Assembly: GCA_030670715.1 (NCBI GenBank)
Contig: DAOVBC010000080.1
Location: 1-8,422, forward strand
Reading direction: 5' to 3'
Source of the DNA: Deltaproteobacteria bacterium
GTDB taxonomy: Bacteria; Desulfobacterota; Desulfobacteria; Desulfobacterales; SG8-13
DNA length: 8,422 nucleotides
Shown: positions 1 to 5,295 of the stretch, piece after piece
Position numbering within the stretch: position 1 is the stretch's first letter
Layout of the letters: the number at the start of each line of letters is the position of its first letter
The notes under the pieces: generated by a model
The model's database searches: none
The model's input: the letters and a program-made list of their open reading frames with translations, nothing else
Told to the model about the DNA's origin: nothing
Made by a program: the position numbers and the translations under genes

Positions 1-875
1 TCTCTGGCCGGCCGCCCCCACGGGAAAAACCGCCCGTAGGAAGCCATGGTCTGTACCCCGAACTGCTGATTCAAAAAAGCAGCAAACATGTACGTCATCC
101 GAGCTTCATATTGCGGATCCGTCCCGGAAGCCTTCACCAGAAGCCAGTGCCAGCGCTCCCCGTCCGACAGGGCCGATTGAAAACTCTCCGGAACCCGGTG
201 AAATACGGGGTTGCCCCGGGTGTCTACCGGTGCACCTTTGCTGCCGGTATGATAGCTGTAACCGTAACCCGGCTCGTAGTCCGGCAGCCGGGAAAGGTCG
301 GTGAGATACTGCAGCCGCCAGGCCTGGTTGTAACCTCTATTTTGCAGCAGCATCCCGGCAAACTCCAGGTAGAAATTGGCTGCTTCCGATCGGACCGGGT
401 CCCGAGCCGCAAACGGCATGGCCTGCAGCATAAGCTGCAGCGCCCGCACCCGGTCACGCTGGACGGCATTCACATATTTTCCGCCGCCGCGATGGTGCCC
501 GCGTTCAAACTTGCCGGCCACCATATAGCCCCAGTGGGTATTGTTGATATAACCGCGGGCGGCCTCGGTCAGTAGGCGCCAGTTGCGGGCGTGTCGTGTA
601 ATCACTTTTTCGCGAAAAGTGTCCAGTTCACTGATCCGGCTAAGCTGCTGCAGGCAGTGAACGGCCCGGGAAAAATCGCCGGGCACCAGCTTCGGGTCGT
701 TCTGCACCTCAAGGCACAGACTGCCGTACCATTCATAAGCGATCTTCCAGTTGCCGTCGGTGTAAGCCTTCTGCGCTTTTTTGCGGATCTGGCCATGTTC
801 GACTGCGCCACCGTGTGCCACAGCAGCAGACAGCATCAGCACCAGGATCAATACCGGCGATCTCAACAGTTTCAT
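1..875 (-). CDS. Exported alpha-2-macroglobulin-like protein, N-terminal part (runs off window)
   Basis: The reading frame is open from ATG at 873-875 to the window edge, giving 291 complete codons with no stop. An AGGAG Shine-Dalgarno (883-887) lies 7 nt before the ATG. Residues 1-20 form a signal peptide: MKLLR, a Leu/Val-rich core, then an Ala-x-Ala site near AVA-HGG. There is no lipobox cysteine, so the product is expected to be periplasmic or secreted and not a lipoprotein. The rest is helical and TPR-like, rich in Trp, Tyr, Gln and Leu. A conserved-looking block GKFERGHHRGGG lies at about residues 121-132, followed by a segment beginning QRDRVRALQL. From memory this resembles the N-terminal region of very long (well over 1000 residues) bacterial alpha-2-macroglobulin-family proteins, which act as periplasmic protease traps. 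The diagnostic MG2, bait and thioester (CxEQ) regions would lie outside the window, so the family call is an inference. The export signal and the gene itself are well supported. Confidence 0.62.
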   Translation of the reverse strand, partial: MKLLRSPVLILVLMLSAAVAHGGAVEHGQIRKKAQKAYTDGNWKIAYEWYGSLCLEVQNDPKLVPGDFSRAVHCLQQLSRISELDTFREKVITRHARNWRLLTEAARGYINNTHWGYMVAGKFERGHHRGGGKYVNAVQRDRVRALQLMLQAMPFAARDPVRSEAANFYLEFAGMLLQNRGYNQAWRLQYLTDLSRLPDYEPGYGYSYHTGSKGAPVDTRGNPVFHRVPESFQSALSDGERWHWLLVKASGTDPQYEARMTYMFAAFLNQQFGVQTMASYGRFFPWGRPAR

Positions 876-914
876 CGGTGATCTCCTGCGGAAAAGAAGA
901 TATGTGACCTGACT

Positions 915-943
915 ATTTTATAAAAAAAGCAGTAAATATGCAA
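915..943 (-). promoter_or_regulatory. Sigma70-like promoter for the exported-protein gene
   Basis: On the minus strand, TTGCAT (938-943) and TAAAAT (915-920) are separated by exactly 17 nt (921-937), in an AT-rich stretch with a T-run between them. The start of transcription would fall near 908, leaving a leader of about 33 nt that carries the AGGAG ribosome binding site. It is oriented away from the neighbouring promoter at 977-1005. Confidence 0.55.
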
Positions 944-976
944 GGACATCGTCCGGCGACCAAGGGCTGTCGATGA

Positions 977-1005
977 TTGACGTTTGAATAAAGGTGGATT
1001 AAAAT
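977..1005 (+). promoter_or_regulatory. Sigma70-like promoter for the CBS-protein operon
   Basis: TTGACG (977-982) matches the -35 consensus at five of six positions. TAAAAT (1000-1005) matches the -10 at five of six. The spacer is 17 nt. The expected start is near 1012, giving a leader of about 48 nt ending in AAGGAG at 1043-1048 before the ATG at 1060. It is the best-matching promoter in the window. Confidence 0.62.
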
Positions 1006-1059
1006 ATTGCAATGTCGTTGAAAATTGATTAATTTCAACTTCAAGGAGTATTCAGTAAT

Positions 1060-1524
1060 ATGATCGCTCAGGATATCATGCAGACCAATTTTCACACCCT
1101 TCGCCCCGGCAACACGATTGCAGAGGCCGTTAAGCTTTTTCAAGTTGCATCCGAATCCGAAGAGAAAAAAATATTCGGCCTGATGGTTGCCGATGAAGAA
1201 GATCATCTGGTGGGAATGCTTTCGATGTACGACATTTTGATCTTTATCCAGCCAAAGCACACGCATATCTGGGGGGAGATTGAAGACATCGACCCGACGG
1301 GGCTGTTCGATGAATCGCTGGAACGGGTCAAATCAATCCTGGTCAGCGATATCATGACCACCGAAGTGATTACCATTCAACCCGATACACACTTAATGGT
1401 GATCGCCGATATAATGATTAAGAAGCACATCCGCAGGCTGCCGGTAACCGAAGGCAAGGAGGTGGTGGGTATCGTCTACGTCTCCGACGTGTTTTACCAG
1501 CTGTTGAATAAATTTCTGGTGTAA
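1060..1524 (+). CDS. CBS-domain pair (Bateman module) protein
   Basis: This 154-residue protein consists almost only of two CBS domains. The first spans about residues 1-62, opening with the typical D-I-M-x-x-x-F-x-T-x-x-P pattern and ending in GMLSMYD at 52-58. The second spans about 94-152, from SDIMTTEVITIQPDT to GIVYVSD at 137-143. A linker with acidic residues and a Trp (about 63-93) joins them. CBS pairs form a disc that usually binds AMP, ADP, ATP or S-adenosylmethionine and controls a partner protein. No catalytic, transporter or DNA-binding domain is attached here, so the target is unknown. It is probably cytosolic, having no signal peptide or membrane segment. The ATG at 1060 is preceded by AAGGAG at 1043-1048 (11-nt spacer). 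The next CBS gene follows after 27 nt, so the two are very probably one transcript from the promoter at 977-1005. Confidence 0.9.
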   Translation: MIAQDIMQTNFHTLRPGNTIAEAVKLFQVASESEEKKIFGLMVADEEDHLVGMLSMYDILIFIQPKHTHIWGEIEDIDPTGLFDESLERVKSILVSDIMTTEVITIQPDTHLMVIADIMIKKHIRRLPVTEGKEVVGIVYVSDVFYQLLNKFLV

Positions 1525-1551
1525 AAAGAAATATCATAAAAAAGGAATCCC

Positions 1552-2445
1552 ATGCCCGTTGTCGAAAGAAGAAGTGTTTTAAGCGGAATATCGGTGGAAG
1601 AGGCGATGCGAAAGCAGGTTGTCCAGCTTCCGAAAAGCGCATCAATCGACAATTGCATCAACCGCATGATCAAGTACAAGGTCAATGCGGTTCTAATTAG
1701 CGATGAAGAGCAGCATCCTGTGGGGGTCGTGTCCAAAACCGATATCATGGGCGCATTCTATGCCGGCTTTCCGACCGAAACCGCTCTGGAAAATATCATG
1801 GTGGGACCGCCTTTGTTCTGCTATCCGGATGATGAACTGGAAACATCTCTGGACACTATGCGTCAGAGCGGTATTCACCGGCTGTATGTTTTAGGGGCTG
1901 AATCAAATGCGGTTGCCGGTGTGCTGGCCTACCCGGATATCGTCGGCCTGCTGTATCGTTACTGTCGCGCCTGCGACAGAGGCCTGTTGAAAACCCGGCG
2001 TAAAAAAGATGAAGATAAATTTGAGCGCTATAAAGTCAAAGATGTCATGACTGCGTCCGTAAGTTACCGGCGAGATAACGAAAATCTGGCGCAGGTCATC
2101 GAAGGGCTTTCTGCTCATCATTTTGGAGCGGTTCTGATTAAAAACAGTCATGGCGACCCGGTGGGCGTCGTCTCCAAAACAGACCTGATTGTTGCCTACA
2201 AACACGGGGTTTCGGTGGATGAGGGGGTAGAACCGGTTATGAAAGCGCCGGTACAATCCTGCGAAGCGGAGGCCTATCTGGCGACAGCGCTTCAGCAAAT
2301 GCTCTTAAAAGACGTCCAGCGCCTTTTCGTACATTCAAGCGAACCCCGGCAAATCGTGGGGGTATTGTCCCTGTCCGATGCCGCCAGGTTTCGTTCCGGC
2401 TCATGCCGCGCATGCGTGTCAAGCCGTTTGGTGGTTGGATCTTAG
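1552..2445 (+). CDS. Four-CBS-domain protein with repeated Cys-Arg-Ala-Cys motif
   Basis: This 297-residue protein is an internal duplication of a CBS pair. The first pair spans about residues 12-135 and the second about 158-282. The motif PVGVVSKTD, with the Ser/Thr and Asp that contact ribose and phosphate in known CBS proteins, occurs at 56-64 and again at 203-211, exactly 147 residues later. The second CBS of each pair is more divergent (GVLAYPD, then GVLSLSD). Each pair ends in CRAC: C138-C141 and C285-C288, also 147 residues apart. A basic, charged linker (residues 148-160) joins the halves. No enzyme, membrane or DNA-binding domain is present, so a nucleotide-sensing regulatory role in the cytosol is the best guess. 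CxxC pairs could bind a metal or form disulfides; this is inference. The ATG at 1552 has AAGGAA upstream (AAAAAGGAATCCC), and the gene is 27 nt downstream of the two-CBS gene, so it is probably co-transcribed. The stop codon TAG lies at 2443-2445. Confidence 0.9.
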   Translation: MPVVERRSVLSGISVEEAMRKQVVQLPKSASIDNCINRMIKYKVNAVLISDEEQHPVGVVSKTDIMGAFYAGFPTETALENIMVGPPLFCYPDDELETSLDTMRQSGIHRLYVLGAESNAVAGVLAYPDIVGLLYRYCRACDRGLLKTRRKKDEDKFERYKVKDVMTASVSYRRDNENLAQVIEGLSAHHFGAVLIKNSHGDPVGVVSKTDLIVAYKHGVSVDEGVEPVMKAPVQSCEAEAYLATALQQMLLKDVQRLFVHSSEPRQIVGVLSLSDAARFRSGSCRACVSSRLVVGS

Positions 2446-2460
2446 CCGGCAAGGCCGGCT
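2444..2460 (+). repeat. Perfect short hairpin at the end of the four-CBS gene
   Basis: AGCCGGC (2444-2450) and GCCGGCT (2454-2460) form a 7-bp GC-rich stem with a 3-nt loop, beginning inside the stop codon. No T-run follows, so it is not a standard intrinsic terminator. It could stabilise the 3' end of the CBS operon transcript or help Rho-type termination. Confidence 0.45.
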
Positions 2461-2615
2461 GGCGCAGGTTCAAAGTTTAAATGCTAAGGTTAGCTGTATG
2501 AGGCGTTAGGGAGTTCTGGAGTTGAGTCGCTCCATGAATAATCAGCGACTGCACCGTGCAAACTCATGCATAAGGGCTTGTAAAGAAAGTACAGTATTCG
2601 GGGCATTAAAACAAC

Positions 2616-2642
2616 AGGTCAGAGCTTAACCCGGCCTTTTTT
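2616..2642 (+). terminator. Weak intrinsic-terminator-like element after the CBS operon
   Basis: AGGTC (2616-2620) can pair with GGCCT (2633-2637), including one G-T wobble, around a 12-nt loop. A run of six T (2637-2642) follows. The stem is short and the loop large, so it would be an inefficient terminator. It is the only stem followed by a T-run within about 200 nt of the CBS operon end. Confidence 0.28.
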
Positions 2643-2677
2643 CGCATTATCCCTCGCATGGCAGGCCGCTGTCCTTT

Positions 2678-2779
2678 CTTAACAATCCCTAATGCATTCA
2701 GACAGTGCACGGTTTCGCTACTGATCATTCATTCCGCTTTTTTTCAATGCGCCATAAAAAAACTTCCCCGATTGTTAAG
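2678..2779. repeat. 102-bp segment bounded by a 10-bp perfect inverted repeat
   Basis: CTTAACAATC (2678-2687) and GATTGTTAAG (2770-2779) are exact reverse complements, 82 nt apart. The inside is AT-rich, with a T7 run (about 2739-2745) and an A7 run (about 2756-2762) that could pair in an inner helix. It could be the closing stem of a small structured RNA, or the ends of a very short non-autonomous element. No flanking target duplication was apparent to me. Confidence 0.4.
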
Positions 2780-2826
2780 TTGTATTTTGCAGTAACAAAT
2801 CTGCCCGCTATGCAAATCCGATTTCC

Positions 2827-2855
2827 TTGACACCGGTAACGATTTATATTAGTTT
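2827..2855 (+). promoter_or_regulatory. Possible promoter for the Usp gene
   Basis: A perfect -35 box TTGACA (2827-2832) is followed after 17 nt by TAGTTT (2850-2855), a poor -10 matching at three positions. The -10 overlaps the first copy of the palindrome TTGAGTCAAC (2854-2863). If used, it would give a leader of about 205 nt before the ATG at 3070. The weak -10 suggests either activator dependence or that the true promoter lies elsewhere in this gap. Confidence 0.28.
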
Positions 2856-3069
2856 GAGTCAACATACTCCTGCAGCTCACATTCATCTGATACGCAGCAG
2901 CGGTTCGTTTCCGGCACTCCGGCAGCGTACTTATTTTACCAGCGTCAGATCTATTCTCCTACAAGCGTTCATGAATTTATTCCCGGCAGGCACACCGTTC
3001 TATCATGTAAGGTGTGCGAAACTTGAGTCAACTATTTCGCAAAAAATCTTACAAAGGAGGGATGATGCC

Positions 3070-4044
3070 ATGAAAGTAGAATTCAAGCGTATTCTTTGTG
3101 CAACAGACCTTTCAGATTTTTCCAATCAGGTGGTTTATTACGGAATGGCAATGGCCGAAAAATTTGAGGCTGTGCTGTACCTTTGCCATGTGATCGATAT
3201 GCCGATAGTCTCCGTCCACGGTACCGCATACACATTCCCTGAAGACTACCTCGACAGCCTCAAGGAAGAAGCCGCTCAAAAACTGGCAACCCTGGTGGAG
3301 GGGCGGGCGGTCAAATGGGAATCGCTGGTGGTGACCGGCCCGATCGCAACATCGCTTTCCGAACTGGTTAGCGAAAAAGACATAGATCTGTCCATAGCGG
3401 CCACCCATGGCCGCGCCGGGTTGAAACGGCTTTTTCTGGGTTCGGTTACCGAACGGCTGATTCGATCGATCGGCTGTCCGTTCTTGACCGTAACACCTAC
3501 CGAGCACAAATTTGACTTCGAGACGGTTCAGCGTTCGGGATTCAAAAACATTCTGGTGGGATGCGATTTTTCTCCGGATTCGTCCAGCGCCATGCAATAC
3601 GGGCTCAGTCTGGCCCAGGAGTTCGAGGCCACCATCCACCTGATACATGTCATCGAACCGATTGCCTATCGCGACAAGCTTCTGCCCGGCAACATGCTGG
3701 ACAGCAACATGAAATCGACCCTGTACAAGAACCTTGTCGATGAACTCAGCGGCCGGGTTGAGGAAGAAGCCTATAACTGGTGTGAAATCAAAACGGAGTG
3801 TCTGACCGGCAGGCCGTACGAAGAACTGGTAAAGTACACAGAGGCAAATGCCATCGATCTGATCATTCTGGGGGTTCGGGGGCACAGTCTGGTGGAATCG
3901 ATGCTGCTGGGTTCAACCACCGACCGGGTGATCCGCCGCGCCTCCTGCCCGGTTCTTTCGGTATGCCCGGCGGAGTCGACCGAGCCGTCTGAAAAGCACA
4001 GCGATGCTGCGACCGAAACCGGTGCCGGCCGATCCGATGCTTGA
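3070..4044 (+). CDS. Tandem universal stress protein (two UspA domains)
   Basis: This 324-residue cytosolic protein contains two Usp domains, at about residues 4-142 and 157-300. Each opens with the K-x-I-L-x-x-x-D-x-S strand (FKRILCATDLSDFS; FKNILVGCDFSPDS). Each ends with the nucleotide-binding loop. In domain two the loop is intact: G268-V-R-G271, nine residues, then G281-S282. In domain one the first glycine is replaced: A111-T-H-G114, nine residues, then G124-S125. Usp proteins with this loop generally bind ATP and support survival under stress or growth arrest. Tandem forms are common. The last about 24 residues are a polar tail rich in Ser, Glu and Ala. I chose ATG 3070 because a near-perfect AAAGGAGG (3053-3060) lies 9 nt upstream and the Usp fold begins at once. 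The in-frame extension upstream has only a TTG and no Usp similarity. The gene converges on the flavin-reductase gene, with 28 nt between stops. Confidence 0.92.
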   Translation: MKVEFKRILCATDLSDFSNQVVYYGMAMAEKFEAVLYLCHVIDMPIVSVHGTAYTFPEDYLDSLKEEAAQKLATLVEGRAVKWESLVVTGPIATSLSELVSEKDIDLSIAATHGRAGLKRLFLGSVTERLIRSIGCPFLTVTPTEHKFDFETVQRSGFKNILVGCDFSPDSSSAMQYGLSLAQEFEATIHLIHVIEPIAYRDKLLPGNMLDSNMKSTLYKNLVDELSGRVEEEAYNWCEIKTECLTGRPYEELVKYTEANAIDLIILGVRGHSLVESMLLGSTTDRVIRRASCPVLSVCPAESTEPSEKHSDAATETGAGRSDA

Positions 4045-4072
4045 TCGACTGCGGTGGGCAACTGACCGGAAT

Positions 4073-4570
4073 CTACGCGGTTTCGTAGCAGGCCTGGATT
4101 TCGCCGAAATAGAGGGTGTGGTAATCCTTTTTCGGATACAACGATTGGTATTCGGAAATCAGATCGGCAGGGTTCATGGGCGCCTTGAACACAATCCGGC
4201 ACTCAATGTGCAGTCCCGGCACGTCGATGATCGGAGATGTCACCCGCCGGCTCTTTGCAGTCTTCAACCCGCATTCCCTGAACTTGTTCACATCCCGGCC
4301 TGATTTGGTGCCGCAATAGGTGATCTCTTTGCGCATATCACCAGAAGCAACGCTGACGGTAAAATCAGCGGCCTTTTCTATTATTTGAAAGGTGTGGCGC
4401 GAATTTCTCACCGCAATCATAAAAACCGGTTTCCGCCAGCAATAACCGATGGTGGCCCAGCCGATGGTCATTGTGTTCAGGTCGTCACCGGCTCTCACCG
4501 TTAAAAAGGCACCCTGTTTTATTCTTTCGATCGCTTTATCGGCTACCGACATATAATCGACGTCTTTCAT
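4073..4570 (-). CDS. Flavin reductase-like (FMN-binding split-barrel) protein
   Basis: This 165-residue protein has the flavin-reductase-like split-barrel pattern. NTMTIGWATIGYCWRKPVF (about 32-50) is the flavin-binding region. VRNSRHTFQII (about 54-64) and FTVSV (70-74) follow, then CGTKSGRDVNKF (86-97). Next come GLHIECRIVFK (119-129) and a terminal YHTLYFGEI (150-158). Small proteins of this type in anaerobes bind FMN and act as flavin reductases or as flavoredoxin-like electron carriers; the partner here is unknown. The start is ATG 4568-4570, with AGGAG (4579-4583) 8 nt upstream. A TTG six codons earlier overlaps this Shine-Dalgarno and is rejected. There is no signal peptide, so the protein is cytosolic. 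It lies 64 nt downstream of the small helical-protein gene on the same strand, so the two are probably co-transcribed. Confidence 0.86.
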   Translation of the reverse strand: MKDVDYMSVADKAIERIKQGAFLTVRAGDDLNTMTIGWATIGYCWRKPVFMIAVRNSRHTFQIIEKAADFTVSVASGDMRKEITYCGTKSGRDVNKFRECGLKTAKSRRVTSPIIDVPGLHIECRIVFKAPMNPADLISEYQSLYPKKDYHTLYFGEIQACYETA

Positions 4571-4634
4571 GATGATTGCTCCTGTCAATTAACTCTGAAA
4601 TACGCAGCAGGGCACATCCAATTCGCAGCCTTGG

Positions 4635-5012
4635 CTAACGTCCCGGTATGATGATCCGTGATTCTTCTTTTTTATCGGGGGCGATGATGGTGGACTCCTG
4701 CTGCTGACGCAGTTTTTGCACCTCATCGGCCAGCTTGGCCACCGCGGCCTGCATTGCTTCCGGAAACCGTTTGATGGCCTGCTGCAGCTGCTTGGCCTGG
4801 ATAACCGCCTGGATCGGCAACGGCCCGTTTGGGGTCATAATATTGCTCTGGCCGATGAATACGGTTTTACGGGTCTTGTCCACCGAGCCGTCTGAATTTA
4901 CCGGTGTCAGCCGGCGGATAGAGGCAACTTTCAGGTCGGTAAAAGAGGCTTCGAGGTAAAGGTTCTGTTTATCGACTGTAAAATCGAGTGATTCCGTTTG
5001 TTCGTTGGCCAT
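4635..5012 (-). CDS. Small conserved-looking cytosolic protein of unknown function
   Basis: This 125-residue protein starts at ATG 5010-5012 with AAGGAG (5020-5025) 7 nt upstream, a strong initiation signal. No enzyme motif is visible. Residues 1-60 look like a small beta-rich region: a phrase beginning FTVDKQNLYLEASFTDLK, then IRRLTPVNSDGSVD and KTVFIGQSNIMTPNGPLPIQ. Residues 69-107 form a long amphipathic Gln/Ala/Lys-rich helix that could make a coiled coil. The tail ends in SRIIIPGR. There is no signal peptide or membrane segment. From memory, similar short proteins of unknown role occur in sulfate-reducing deltaproteobacteria, but I cannot verify this here. It is the first gene of a likely two-gene unit with the flavin-reductase-like gene, which hints at but does not prove a shared role. 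Confidence 0.75.
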   Translation of the reverse strand: MANEQTESLDFTVDKQNLYLEASFTDLKVASIRRLTPVNSDGSVDKTRKTVFIGQSNIMTPNGPLPIQAVIQAKQLQQAIKRFPEAMQAAVAKLADEVQKLRQQQESTIIAPDKKEESRIIIPGR

Positions 5013-5063
5013 ATCTTCTCTCCTTTTCCCAGTATTCGAGTTTGTCAGGGTTCAACAAGCGGC

Positions 5064-5092
5064 AAGGTAACAGATCATCTGAAATAAGGCAA
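5064..5092 (-). promoter_or_regulatory. Possible promoter with internal palindrome for the 5012/4570 gene pair
   Basis: On the minus strand, TTGCCT (5087-5092) and TACCTT (5064-5069) are spaced 17 nt apart. The -10 is only a half match. The 11-bp odd-centred palindrome CAGATCATCTG (5071-5081) sits between the boxes, where a repressor or activator could bind. The leader would be about 45 nt. Confidence 0.3.
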
Positions 5093-5295
5093 CCGGATAC
5101 TCGATTCTCGCTACGGGATACGGGATATTTGGCAAGCGATTGGCGGCGCACCAATTCCTGTACTAATCCCCTCCCATGCCGCCCTAATTTTTTATTCACA
5201 TGAATTTCCCTTTAAAAACCAACCCGTTCGCTGTTGACCGGGCCGGATTTTTGTGTTGATTTAATTATTAACTTTTCACCTTCGGGGAAATTATT

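Larger units (their letters stand above)
2446..3069. other. 624-bp non-coding region rich in inverted repeats
   Basis: No convincing gene was found on either strand: only short frames without good ribosome sites. The open frame in phase with the Usp gene from 2827 begins at a TTG with no Shine-Dalgarno and codes for sequence unlike any Usp N-terminus. The region holds a hairpin at 2444-2460, a 7-bp stem AGTCGCT/AGCGACT at 2525-2550 with a 12-nt loop, a weak terminator-like element at 2616-2642, a 10-bp inverted repeat bounding 2678-2779, a TTTGCA/TGCAAA pair near 2787-2817, and two copies of TTGAGTCAAC. Base composition is more AT-rich than the genes on either side. It probably contains the 3' end of the CBS transcript, the promoter and long leader of the Usp gene, and possibly a small RNA or remnant element. 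Confidence 0.5.

Noticed and set aside
111..881. Plus-strand open frames over the left end
   Set aside because: They lie antisense to the exported-protein gene, which has a signal peptide, a ribosome site, a promoter and a continuous 291-codon frame.
2827..3069. 81-codon in-frame extension of the Usp gene starting at TTG
   Set aside because: It has no Shine-Dalgarno and its sequence is unlike a Usp N-terminus, whereas ATG 3070 has AAAGGAGG 9 nt upstream and begins the Usp fold directly.
3112..3885. 257-codon minus-strand frame
   Set aside because: It is the antisense shadow of the Usp gene and shows no family pattern.
4073..4088. CTACG/CGTAG hairpin at the convergent gene ends
   Set aside because: It has only a 5-bp stem with a 6-nt loop overlapping a stop codon and no T-run on either strand, so it is too weak to call a terminator.
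5095..5130. TACGGGATACGGGATAT short tandem repeat in the 5013-5295 gap
   Set aside because: There are only two imperfect units; it could be a genomic repeat family, but one locus cannot show that.
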